A stretch of 64,000 bases of DNA from positions 5,090,566 through 5,154,565 of the forward strand of contig OX422195.1 in the NCBI GenBank assembly GCA_949130485.1. Reading direction: 5' to 3'. Origin of the DNA: Agelas oroides. Its lineage: Eukaryota; Porifera; Demospongiae; Agelasida; Agelasidae. Below the pieces are notes generated by a model. The model made no database searches and was not told the DNA's origin. It worked only from the letters and a program-made list of their open reading frames with translations. Positions 28,101-39,168 of this stretch are shown in pieces. The position numbers and the translations under genes were made by a program. Positions within the stretch are counted from its first letter, which is position 1; the number at the start of each line of letters is the position of its first letter.

Positions 28101-31100
28101 CTACTGCACTCTACCATGTCTCTACTTTGCTCTACTTCCCTCTTCTACACTCTACCATGGCTCAACTTCACTCTTCTACACTCTACCCTGGCTCTACTTG
28201 GCTCTACTTCACTCTAGTACACTCTACCATGGCTCTACTTGGCTCTCCTTCACTCTACTACAACATACCATGTCTCTACTTGGCTCTACTTCACTCTTCT
28301 ACACTCTACCATGGTTCTAATTGACTCTACTACACTCTACCCTGGTTCTACTTGTCTCTACTTCACTCTATTTCACTCTACCATGGTTCTACTTGGCTCT
28401 CCTTCACTCTACTACACTCTACCATGGCTCTACTCGGCTCTACTTCACTCTACTAGAACCTACCATGACTCTACTTGACTCTACTTCACTCTACCATGGC
28501 TCTACTTGGCTCTACTTCACTACACTCCTCCATGGCTCTATATTCTACCATGGCTCTGCTTGGGTCTACTGATCTACTTCACTCTACTAGTCTCTACCAT
28601 GGCTCTACTTGACTCTACTACTCACTACCATGGCTCTACCTGACTCTACTACACTCTACATTGGATCTACCTTGTTGTACTTCACTCTACTACACTCTAT
28701 CATGGCTGTATTTGACTCTACTTCACTCTACCACACACTACCATTACTCTACTTGGCTATACTTCAGTCTACTACACTGTACCATGGCTCTACTTGGCTC
28801 TACTTCAGTCTACTACACTCTACCATGGCTCTACTTGTCTCTACTTCACCCTTCTACCCTCTACCATGGCTCTACTTCACTCTACTACACTCTACCCTGG
28901 CTCTACTTGGCTCTACTTCACTCTATTACACTCTGCCATGGCTCTGCTAGGCTCTACTTCTCTCTACTACACTCTGCCATGGCTATACTTGACTCTACTA
29001 CACACTACCATGGCTCTACCTGACTCTACTATACTCTACATTGGATCTACCTTGTTGTACTTCACTCTACTACACTCTATCATGTCTCTGTTTGACTCTA
29101 CTTCACTCTACCGCACTCTACCATTTCTCTACTTGGCTCTACTTCAGTCTACTACACTCTACCATGGCTCTACATCGCTCTACTTCAGTCTACTACACTC
29201 TACCATGGCTCTACTTGGCTCTACTTCACTCTTCTACACTCTACCATGGCTCTACTTCACTCTACTACACTCTAACCTGGCTCTACTTGGCTCTTCTTCA
29301 CTCTAGTACATTCTACCAATGCTCTACTCGGCTCTACTTCACTCTACTACAACCTACCATAGCTCTACTTGACTCTACTTCACTCTACCTTGGCTCTACT
29401 TGGCTCTACTTCACTGCACTCCTCCATGGCTCTATACTCTACCATGGCTCTACTTGGGTCTACTGCTCTACTTCACTCTACTCTCTAGCATGGCTCTACT
29501 TGACCCTACTACACACTACCATGGCTCTACCTGCCTCTACTACACTCTACATTTGATCTACCTTCTTGTACTTCACTCTACTGCACTCTATCATGGCTCT
29601 ATTTGACTCTACTTCACTCTATCACACTCTACCATTTCTCTACTTGGCTCTACTTCAGTGTACTACACTCTACCATGGCTCTACTTGGCTCTACTTGGCT
29701 CTACTTCAGTCTACTACACTCTACCATGTCTCTACTTGGCTCTACTTCAATCTTCTACACTCTACCATGGGTCTAATTGACTCTACTTCACTCTAGCCTG
29801 GCTCTACTTGGCTCTACTTCACGCTAGTACACTCTACCATGGCTCTATTTGCCTCTCCTTCACTCTAGTACACTCTACCATGGCTCTACTCGGCTCTACT
29901 TCACTCTACTACAACCTACCACAGCTCTACTTGACTCTACTTCATTCTACCATGGCTCTACTTGCTTCTGCTTCACTACACTCCTCCATGGCTCTCTACT
30001 CTACCATGGCTCTACTTGGGTCTACTGCTCTACTTCACTCTACTACTCTCTACCATGGCTCTACTTGACTCTACTACACACTACCATGGCTCTACATGAC
30101 TCTACTGCACTCTACATTGGATCTTCCTTGTTGTACTTCACTCTACTACACTCTACCATGGCTCTACTTGGCTCTACTTCACTCTTTTACACTCTACCAT
30201 GGCTCTACTTCACTCTACCACACTCTACCCTGGCTCTACTTGGCTCTACTGCACTCAAGTACACTCCATGATGGCTCTACTCGGCTCTACTTCACTCTAC
30301 TACAACCCACCATCGCTCTACTTGACTCTACTTCACTCTATCATGGCTCTACTTGGCTCTACTTCACTACACTCCTCCATGGCTCTATATTCTACCATGG
30401 CTCTACTTGGATCTACTACTCTACTTCACTCTACTCTCTACCATGGCTCTACTTGACTCTACTACACACTACCATGGCTCTACCTGACTCTACTACACTG
30501 TACATTGGATCTACCTTGTTGTACTTCACTCTACTACACTCTATCATGGCTCTATTTGACTCTACTTGACTCTACCACACTCTACCATTTCTCTACATGG
30601 CTCTACTTCAGTCTACTACACTCTACAATGGCTCTACTTGGTTCTACTTCAGTCTACTACACTCTACCATGTCTCTACTTGGCTCTACTTCACTCTTCTA
30701 CACTCTACAATGGCTCTACTTGACTCTACCACAGTCTACCCTGGCTCTACTTGGCTCTACTGCACTCTGGTAAACTCTAGCATGGCTCTACTCGGCTCTA
30801 CTTCACTCTACTACAACCTACCATGGCTCTACTTGACTCTACTTCACTCTACCATGGCCCTACTTGGTTCTACTTCACTACACTCCTCCATGGCTCTATA
30901 CTCTACCATGGCTCTACCTTGGTCTACTGCTTTACTTCACTTTACTACTCTCTACCATGGCTCTACTTGACTCTACTACACACTACCATGGCTCTATCTG
31001 ACTCTACTACACTCTCCATTGGATCTACCTTGTTATACTTCACTCTACTACACTCTATCATGGCTCTATTTGACTCTACTTCACTCTACCACACTCTACC

Positions 31101-31190
31101 ATTTCTCTACTTGGCTCTCCTTCAGTCTACTACACTCTACCATGGCTCTACTTGGCTCTACTTCAGTCTACTACACTCTACCATGGCTCT
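25150..31190 (+). repeat. Block C: third copy of the 5.65-11.69 kb segment
   Basis: Matches block A with a constant offset of 19,497 bp (19,498 after about 30.4 kb) for about 6 kb, and matches part of block B with an offset of 6,093 bp. Differences are single bases such as CTCTAACCTGG near 29,272 for CTCTACCCTGG. The block ends at about 31,177-31,192, where the shared string CTCTACCATGGCTCTAC is followed by CTGACTGTAC instead of the TTAGCTC found in block A. The next sequence belongs to the 12.1-kb family. Confidence 0.87.
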
Positions 31191-34100
31191 ACCTGACTGT
31201 ACTACACTCCACATTGGATCTACCTTGTTGTACTTCACTCTACTACACTCTATCATGACTCTATTTGACTGTACTTCACTCTAGCACACTCTACCATTTC
31301 TCTACTTGGCTTTACTTCAGTCTACTACACTCTACCATGGCTCTACTTGGCTCTACTTCACTCTTCTACATTCTACCATCGCTCTACTTCACTCTACTAC
31401 ACTCTACCCTGGCTCTACTTGGCTCTACTTCACTCTAGTACACCCTACCATGGCTCTACTCCGCTCTACTTCACTCTACTACACTCTACCATGGCTCTAC
31501 TTCACTCTACTACACTCTACCATGGCTCTACTTGGCTCTACTTCAGTCTACTGCACTCTACCATGGCCTTACTTGGCTCTACTTCACTCTTCTACACTCT
31601 ACCATGGCTCTACTTCACTCTACTACATTCCACCCTGGCTCTACTTGGCTCTACTTCACTCTAGTACACTCTACCATGTCTCTACTACACTCTACTTCAC
31701 TCTACTACACTCTACAATGGCTCTACTCGGCTCTACTTCAATCTACTACAACCTACCATGGCTCTACTGGACTCTACTTCACTCTACCATGGATCTACTT
31801 GGCTCGATTTCACAACACTCCTACAAGGCTCTATACTCTACCTTGGCTCTAATTGGGTCTACTACTCTACTTCGCTCTACTCTCTACCATGGCTCTTCTT
31901 GACTCTACTATACACTACCATGGCTCTACCTGACTCTACTACACTCTACATTGGATCTACCTTGTTGTACTTCACTCTACTACAATTTGTCATGTCTCTA
32001 TTTGACTCTACTTCACTCTACCACACTCTACCATTTCTCTACTTGGCTCTACTTCAGTCTACTACACTCTACCATGGCTCTACTTGGCTCGACTTCAGTC
32101 TACTGCACTCTACCATGTTTCTACTTGGCTCTACTTCACTCTTCTACTCTCTACCATGACTCTACTTCACTCTACTACACTCTCCCCTTGCTCTACTTGG
32201 CTCTACTTCACTCTAGAACACACTACCATGGCTATACTCGGCTCTACTTCACTCTACTACACTCTACCATGGCTCTACTCGGCTCTACTTCACTCTACTA
32301 CAACCTACCATGGCTCTATTTGACTCTACTTCACTCTACCGTGGCTCTACTTGGCTCTACTTCACTACACTCCTCCATGGCTCTATACTCTACCATGGCT
32401 CTACTTGGGTCTACTGCTCTACTTCACTCTACTACTCTCTACTATGGCTCTACTTGACTCTACTACACACTACCATGGCTCTACCTGACTCTACTACACT
32501 CTACATTGGATCTACCTTGTTCTACTTCACTCTACTACACTCTATCATGGCTCTATTTGACTCTACTTCTCTCTACCACACTCTACCATTTCTCTACTTG
32601 GCTCTACTTCAGTCTACTACACTCTATCATGGATCTACTTTGTTCTACTTCAGTCTACTACAATCTACCATGGCTCTACTTCGCTCTACTTCACTCTTCT
32701 ACACTCTACCATGGCTCTACTTCACTCTACTACACTTCACCATGGCTCTACTTGGTTCTACTTCACTCTACTTAACTCTACCATGACTCTGCTCGGCTAT
32801 ACTTCACTCTACTACCACCTACCATGGCTCTACTTGACTCTACTTCACTCTACCATGGATCTACTTGACTCTACTTCACTGCACTCCTCCATGGCTCTAT
32901 ACTCTACCATGGCTCTACTTCGATCTACTGATCTACTTCACTCTACTACTCTCTACCATGGCTCTACTTGACTCTACTTCACTCTACCATGGCTCTACTT
33001 TGCTCTACTTCACAACACTCCTCCATGGCTCTATACTCTACCATGGCTCTACTTAGGTCTACTGCTCTACTTCACTCTACTACTCTCTACGATGGCTTTA
33101 CTTGACTCTACTACACTCTACCATGGTTCTACTTGACTCTACTACACCCTACCCTGGCTCTACTTGGCTCTACTTCACTCTACTTCACACTACCATGGCT
33201 CTACTTGGTTCTACTTCATTCTAGTTCACTCTACCATGGCTCTCTTCGGCTCTACTTCACTCTACTACAACCTACCATGGCTCTACTTGACTCTCCTTCA
33301 CTCTACCATGGCTCTACTTGGCTCTACTTCACTACACTCCTCCATGGCTCTATACTCCACCAAGGCTGTACTTGGGTCTACTGCTCTACTTCACTCTACT
33401 ACTCTCTACCATGGCTCTACTTGACTCTACTACACACTACCATGGCTCTACCTGACTCTACTACACTCTACATTGGATATACCTTGTTTTACTTTACTCT
33501 ACTACACTCTATCATGGCTCTATTTGACTCTACTTCACTCTACCACACTCTACCATTTCTCTACTTGGCTCTACTTCAGTCTACTACACTCTACCATGGC
33601 TCTACTTTGCTCTACTTCAGTCTACTACACTCTACCATGGCTGTACTTGGCTCTACTTCACTCTTCTTCACTCTACCATGGCTCTACTGCACTCTTCTAT
33701 ACTCTACCCTGGCTCTACTTGGCTATACTTCACTCTAGTACACTCTACCATGGCTCTACTTGGCTCTTCTTCACTCTACTACACACTACCATGGATCTAC
33801 TCGGATCTACTTCACTCTACTACACTCTACCATGGATCTACTCGGCTCTACTTCACTCTACTACAACCTACCATGGCTCTACTTCACTCTACTTCACTCT
33901 ACCATGGCTCTACTTGGCTCTACTTCACTACACTGCTCCATGGCTCTTTACTCTACGATGGCTCTATTTGGGTCTACTGCTCTACTTCACTCTAGTACTC
34001 TCTACCATGGCTCTACTTGACTCTACTACACATTACCATTGCTCTACCTGACTCTACTACACTCTACATTGGATCTACCTTGTTGTACTTCACTCTACTA

Positions 34101-35526
34101 CACTCTATTATGGCTCTATTTGACTCTACTTCACTCTACCACACTCTACCATTTCTCTACTTGGCTCTACTTCAGTCTACTACACTGTACCATGGCTCTA
34201 CTTGACTCTACTTCAGTCTACTACACTCTACCATAGCTCTACTTGGCTCTACTTCACTCTTCTACACTCTACCCTGGCTCTACTTTACTCTCCTTCACTC
34301 TAGTACACTCTATCAAGGCTCTACTCAGCTCTACTTCACTCTACTACACTCTACCATTGCTCTACTCGGCTCTACTTCACTCTACTACAACCTACCATGG
34401 CTCTATTTGACTCTACTTCACTCTACCGTGGTTCTACTTGGCTCTACTTCACTACACTCCTCCATGGATCTATACTCTACCATGGCTCTACTTGGGTCTA
34501 CTGCTCTCCTTCATTCTACTACTCTCTACCATGGCTCTACTTGACTCTACTACACACTACCATGGCTCTACCTGATTCTACTACACTCTACATTGGATCT
34601 ACCTTGTTGTACTTCACGCTACTACACTCTATCATGGCTCTATTTCACTCTACTTCACTCTATCACACTCTACCATTTCTCTACTTGGCTCTACTTCAGT
34701 CTACTACACTCTACAATGGCTCTACTTGGCTCTACTTCACTCTTCAACTCCCTACCATGACTCTACTTGACTCGACTACACTCTACCCTGGCTCTACTTT
34801 GCTCTCCTTCACTCTAGTACACTCTCTCATGGCTCTACTCAGCTCTACTTCACTCTACTACACTCTACCAAGGCGCTACTCGGGTCTACTTCACTCTACT
34901 ACAACCTACCATTGCTCTACTTCACACTACTTCACTCCACCATAGCTCTACTTGGCTCTACTTCACTACACTCCTCCATGGCTCTTTACTCTACCATGGC
35001 TCTATTTGGATCTACTGCTCTACTTCACACTACTACTCTCTACCATGGCTCTACTTGACTCTACTACACACTACCATGGCTCTACCTGACTCTACTACAC
35101 TCTACATTGGATCTACCTTGTTGTACTTCACGCTACTACACCCTATCATGGCTCTATTTGACTCTACTTCACTCTACCACACTCTACCATTTCTCTACTT
35201 GGCTCTACTTCTGTCTACTACACTCTCCCATGGTTCTACTTGGCTCTACTTCAGTCTACTACACTCTACCATGTCTCTACTTGGCTCTACTTCCCTCTTC
35301 TACACTCTACCATGGCTCAACTTCACTCTACTACACTCTACCCTTGCTCTACTTGGCTCTACTTCACTCTAGTACACTCTACCATGGCTCTACTTTGCTC
35401 TACTTCAGTCTACTACACTCTATCATGGCTCTACTTTGCTCTACTTTCCTCTTCTACACTCTACCATGGCTCAACTTCACTCTACTACACTCTACCCTGG
35501 CTCTACTTGGCTCTACTTCACTCTAG
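31190..35526 (+). repeat. Block D: diverged satellite cassettes
   Basis: It begins with a segment related to 12.1-12.5 kb (offset 19,097) and continues as cassettes with TTGGATCTACC-type landmarks at 31,214, 31,951, 32,506, 33,473, 34,069, 34,593 and 35,107. These cassettes carry more private substitutions than blocks A-C, for example CACAACACTCCTACAAGG near 31,811 and TACAATTTGTCATG near 31,981, and have no close full-length copy in the window. The last few hundred bases before the transposon (35.2-35.5 kb) resemble 38.98-39.1 kb in the right arm. Confidence 0.75.
35522..35526. other. Target-site duplication, left copy (TCTAG)
   Basis: TCTAG directly precedes the element and is repeated directly after it at 36,062-36,066. 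The flanking base differs on each side (C before the left copy, G before the right copy), so the duplication is exactly 5 bp. TCTAG is the satellite variant in which CTCTACTA has become CTCTAGTA; an unoccupied example lies at 35,368-35,372. Confidence 0.9.
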
Positions 35527-35540
35527 CAGTGGCGTAGGAA
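35527..35540 (+). repeat. Left terminal inverted repeat of the MITE
   Basis: CAGTGGCGTAGGAA. It pairs with the right end at 36,048-36,061, with mismatches only at positions 3 and 4. GGCGTAGGAA is fully conserved between the ends. Confidence 0.87.
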
Positions 35541-35542
35541 CC

Positions 35543-35571
35543 GTAGCGGCCGTAGCGGCTTTGGCCGCTAC
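35543..35571. repeat. Left subterminal GTAGCGGC repeats and hairpin
   Basis: GTAGCGGC occurs twice directly (35,543-35,550 and 35,552-35,559) and once inverted as GCCGCTAC (35,564-35,571). The second and third copies form an 8-bp stem with the loop TTTG. Short repeated subterminal motifs are typical transposase-binding sites in DNA transposons; that role here is inferred from position only. Confidence 0.7.
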
Positions 35572-35637
35572 ACTTTTTAGGCCACAAATTAATATTCATA
35601 ACCTGCTAAAGTTACTATATAAATAGTTAAAGCTAGC

Positions 35638-35656
35638 CTCGTTCCCTGGGAACGAG
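35638..35656. repeat. Perfect 9-bp-arm palindrome inside the MITE
   Basis: CTCGTTCCC, one central T, then GGGAACGAG. The arms are fully complementary. It could extrude as a tiny cruciform or be the scar or end of an older nested element. I see no matching end clear enough to define one. Confidence 0.75.
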
Positions 35657-35962
35657 CCTAAGCTCAAGCAGCCTCTTCGTTGCACCAGTCTCATATGCAG
35701 TTACATGCGTACATTTCCGCTTAAAGTACACTACAAAGCAATCAAAATCTTGGCAGTGAGAGATGGCTTGGTACGAGGCTAGTGCACACCTACTACAAGC
35801 GACGAAAGCTTGGCGGTCTCCTTGGAACAACGACGAAGTCAGTACGTATAATCTTACTGTTTTTCAAATATTTTACTGGACGGTTGGGAAGGTCTGAAAG
35901 CTCATACCCTTGAAAAAAGGCTTTATTTTGCAGTCTAAAGGTGCACACTTTGAAAAATTCGC

Positions 35963-35981
35963 CGCCGCGCTACGCGCGGCG
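35963..35981. repeat. CpG-rich hairpin 1 inside the MITE
   Basis: The arms CGCCGCGC (35,963-35,970) and GCGCGGCG (35,974-35,981) are complementary around the loop TAC. The core is shared with a second hairpin 33 bp downstream. It contrasts sharply with the CpG-poor satellite. Confidence 0.8.
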
Positions 35982-36002
35982 AAATTATTTTACATTTTCC
36001 CG

Positions 36003-36017
36003 CCGCGCTTCGCGCGG
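36003..36017. repeat. CpG-rich hairpin 2 inside the MITE
   Basis: The arms CCGCGC (36,003-36,008) and GCGCGG (36,012-36,017) surround the loop TTC. It is nearly the same hairpin as the one at 35,963-35,981 with a one-base loop change, so the two look like a local duplication inside the element. Confidence 0.78.
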
Positions 36018-36047
36018 TACAACATGGCCTCTACACTTCAAATTTGC

Positions 36048-36061
36048 TTCCTACGCCTATG
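36048..36061 (-). repeat. Right terminal inverted repeat of the MITE
   Basis: TTCCTACGCCTATG on the plus strand, reading CATAGGCGTAGGAA on the minus strand. It shares 12 of 14 bases with the left end. Confidence 0.87.
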
Positions 36062-36066
36062 TCTAG
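36062..36066. other. Target-site duplication, right copy (TCTAG)
   Basis: This is the right-hand member of the direct repeat. It is followed by TACACTCTACC, the normal continuation of the satellite unit. Confidence 0.9.
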
Positions 36067-36186
36067 TACACTCTACCATGGCTCTACTTGGGTCTCCTTC
36101 ACTCTACTACATACTACCATAGCTCTACTCGGCTCTACTTCACTCTAGTACAACCTACCATGGCTCTACTTGACTCTACTTCACTC

Positions 36187-38410
36187 TAGTACACTCTACC
36201 ATGGCTCTACTTGGCTCTACTTCACTCTACTACACTCTACAATGGCTCTACTCGGCTCTACTTCACTCTACTACCACCTACCATGACTCTACTTGACTCT
36301 ACTTTACTCTACCATGGCTCTACTTGGCTCTACTTCACTACACTCCTCCATGGCTCTATACCCTACCATGGCTCTACATGGGTCTACTGCTCTACTTCAA
36401 TCTACTACTCTCTACCATGGCTCTACTTGACTCTACTACACACTACCATGGCTCTACCGGACTCTACTACACTCTACATTGGATCTATCTTGTTGTACTG
36501 CACTCTACTACACTCTATCATCGCTCTATTTGACTCTACTTCACTCTATCACACTCTACCATTTCTCTACTTGGCTCTACTTCAGTCTACTACACTCTAC
36601 CATTGCTCTACTTCCCTCTACTTCAGTCTACTACACTCTACCATATATGCACTTGGCTCTACTTCACTCTAGTACACTCTACCATGGCTCTACTCCGCTC
36701 TACTTCACTCAAATACAACCTACCATGGCTCTACTTGACTCTACTTCACTCTACCATGGCTCTACTTGGCTCTACTTCACTACACTCCTCCATGGCTCTA
36801 TACTCTAACATGGCTCTACTTGGGTCTACTGCTCTACTTCACTCTACTCTCTACCATGGCTCTACTTGACTCTACTACACACTACCATGGCTCTACCTGA
36901 CTCTACTACACTCTACATTGGATCTACCTTGTTGTACTTCACTCTACTACACTCTATCATGGCTCTATTTGACTCTACTTCACTCTACCACACTCTACCA
37001 TTTCTCTACTTGGCTCTACTTCTGTCTACTACACTCTACCATGGCTCTACTTGGGTTTACTTCAGTCTACTGCACTCTACCATGTCTCTACTTGGCTCTT
37101 CTTCACTCTTCTACACTCTACCATGGCTCTACTTGACTCTACTACACTCTACCCTGGATCTACTTGACACTACTTCACTCTAGTACACTCTACCATCGCT
37201 CTACTTGGCTCTACTTCACTCTACTACACTCTACCATGGCTCTACTCGGCTCTACTTCTCTCTACTACAACCTACCATGGCTCTACTTGACTCTACTTCA
37301 TTCTACCATGACTCTACTTGGCTCTACTTCACTACACTCCTCCATGACTCTATAGTCTACCATGGCTCTACTTGGGTCTACTGCTCTACTTCACTCTACT
37401 ACTCTCTACCATGGCTCTACTTGACTCTACTAAACTCTATCATGGCTCTATTTGACTCTACTTCACTCTACCACAATCTACCATTTCTCTACTTGGTTCT
37501 ACTTCAGTCTACTACGCTCTATCATTGCTCTACTTGGCTCTACTTCAGTCTACTACACTCTACCATGTCTCTACTTGGCTCTAATTCACTCTTCTACACT
37601 CTACCATGGCTCTACTTCACTCTACTACACTCTACCCTGGCTCTACTTGACTCTACTTCACTCTAGTACACTCTACCAAGGCTCTACTCTGCTCTACTTC
37701 ACTCTACTACAACCTACCATGGCTCTACTTGACTCTACTTCACTCTTCCATGGCTCTACTTGGCTCTACTTCACTACACTCCTCCATGGCTCTATACTCT
37801 ACCACGGCTCTACTTGGGTCTACTGCTCTCCTTATCTCTACTCTCTACCATGGCTCTACTTGAATCTACTACGCACTACCATGGCTTTACCTGACTCTAT
37901 TTCACTCTACATTGGATCTACCTTGTAGTACTTCACTCTACTACACTCTATCATGGCTCTATTTGACTCTACTTCACTCTACCACACTCTACCATTTCTC
38001 TACTTCGCTCTACTTCAGTCTACTACACTCTACCATTGCTCTACTTGGCTCTACTTCAGTCTACTGCACTCTACCATGTCTCCACTTGGCTCTACTTCAC
38101 TCTACTAAACTCTACCATGGCTCTACTTGACTCTACTACACTCTACCATGGCTCTACTTGGCTCTACTTCAATCTAGCGCACTCTACCATTGCTCTACTT
38201 GGCTCTACTTCACTCTACTACACTCTACCATGGCTCTGCTCGGCTCTACTTCACTCTACTACAACCTACAATGGCTCTACTTGACTCTACTTCACTCTAC
38301 CATGACTCTACTTGGCTCTACTTCACTACACTCCTCCATGACTCTGTACTCTACCATGGCTCTACTTGGGTCTACTGCTCTACTTCACTCTACTACTCTC
38401 TACCATGGCT
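36187..38410 (+). repeat. Right-arm higher-order copy E1
   Basis: Matches 39,169-41,392 (E2). The offset is 2,982 bp at first, 2,941 bp through most of the copy (one 41-bp unit difference) and 2,982 bp again near the end, where E2 has an extra unit at about 41,170-41,220. Shared private variants include the CATGGGTCTACTGC unit, CTACCGGACTC, TTGGGTTTACTTCAG, TCTATAGTCTACC and AATCTAGCGCACTC. Confidence 0.82.
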
Positions 38411-38995
38411 CTACTTGAGTCTACTAAACTCTATCATGGCTCTATTTGACTCTACTTCACTCTACCACACTCTACCATTTCTCTACTTGGTTCTACTTCA
38501 GTCTACTACGCTCTATCATTGCTCTACTTGGCTCTACTTCAGTCTACTACACTCTACCATGTCTCTACTTGGCTCTACTTCACTCTTCTACACTCTACCA
38601 TGGCTCTACTTCACTCTACTACACTCTACCCTGGCTCTACTTGACTCTACTTCACTCTAGTACACTCTACCAAGGCTCTACTCTGCTCTACTTCACTCTA
38701 CTACAACCTACCATGGCTCTACTTGACTCTACTTCACTCTTCCATGGCTCTACTTGGCTCTACTTCACTACACTCCTCCATGGCTCTATACTCTACCACG
38801 GCTCTACTTGGGTCTACTGCTCTCTTTATCTCTACTCTCTACCATGGCTCTACTTGAATCTACTACGCACTACCATGGCTCTACCTGACTCTATTTCACT
38901 CTACATTGGATCTACCTTGTAGTACTTCACTCTACTACACTCTATCATGGCTCTATTTGACTCTACTTCACTCTACCACACTCTACCATTTCTCT
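37190..38995 (+). repeat. Tandem duplication inside E1, period 994 bp
   Basis: Sequence from about 37,190 recurs from about 38,184 with an offset of 994 bp and shows shared variants: CTACTAAACTCTATCATGG, TACGCTCTATCATTGC, ACTCTGCTCTAC, CACTCTTCCATGG, GCTCTCCTTATC/GCTCTCTTTATC and CCTTGTAGTACTTC. The similarity fades near 38,000 and 38,990. Confidence 0.8.
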
Positions 38996-39168
38996 ACTTG
39001 GCTCTACTTCTGTCTACTACACTCTCCCATGGTTCTACTTGGCTCTACTTTAGTCTACTACACTCTACCATGTCTCTACTTGGCTCTACTTCATTCTTCT
39101 ACACTCTACCATGGCTCTAATTGACTCTACTACACTCTACCCTGGCTCTACGTGGCTCTACTTCACTC

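Larger units (their letters stand above)
1..35526 (+). repeat. 41-bp satellite array, left arm
   Basis: The whole stretch is tandem copies of a 41-bp unit built from four sub-repeats starting CTCTAC: CTCTACCATGG, CTCTACTTGG, CTCTACTTCA and CTCTACTACA (11+10+10+10). All copies run in the same direction. The consensus has 15 C, 14 T, 8 A and 4 G, so the plus strand is about 71% pyrimidine and strongly G-poor. Recurrent variants mark positions within cassettes: CTCTAG for CTCTAC, TTGACT for TTGGCT, CCATTTCT for CCATGGCT, TACAACCTACC, CACTCCTCCATGG and TTGGATCTACC. I see no gene, RNA gene or unique sequence anywhere in this arm. The strand label follows the CTCTAC orientation. The repeat reading is certain; a role in chromosome structure is inference. 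Confidence 0.98.
35527..36061. mobile_element. Non-autonomous DNA transposon (MITE-like), 535 bp
   Basis: This is the only non-satellite sequence in the window. It starts CAGTGGCGTAGGAA and ends TTCCTACGCCTATG, so the ends are inverted repeats matching at 12 of 14 positions. It is flanked by a perfect 5-bp direct repeat, TCTAG, and removing the element plus one TCTAG restores the common satellite variant CACTCTAGTACACTCTACC. It encodes no recognisable transposase and so would depend on one supplied elsewhere. The interior has several GC-rich hairpins and an AT-richer middle. CA...TG ends with a 5-bp duplication would fit a hAT-like group, since 5-bp-duplication hAT families are described, but the superfamily is inferred and unproven. 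Confidence 0.88.

Noticed and set aside
35616-35626. TATATAAATAG as a possible TATA box
   Set aside because: It is a single AT-rich match in a short element with no downstream gene, and such matches are expected by chance.
35527-35640. tRNA-derived SINE head (A and B boxes)
   Set aside because: No B-box-like GGTTCGANNCC was found, there is no poly(A) or simple-repeat tail, and the inverted ends plus 5-bp duplication indicate a DNA transposon.
35633-35830. A 65-codon minus-strand frame inside the transposon
   Set aside because: It is short, has no recognisable domain, and the palindrome at 35,638-35,656 lies inside it. A chance frame in a non-autonomous element is the simpler explanation.
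35638-35840. A second transposon nested in the MITE, bounded by CTCGTTCCC-type ends
   Set aside because: The candidate right end (CTCCTTGGAACAACGACG, near 35,818-35,835) matches the left one only loosely, and no flanking direct repeat was found.
35910-36122. A 70-codon plus-strand frame running from the transposon into the satellite
   Set aside because: It crosses the right terminal repeat and the target-site duplication, and its C-terminal part is satellite translation. It cannot be an element gene or a host gene.
36641-36656. CCATATATGCACTTGG as a unique insertion
   Set aside because: The paralog at 39,582 reads CCATGTAAGCACTTGG at the same cassette position, so this is a degraded satellite unit and not foreign sequence.
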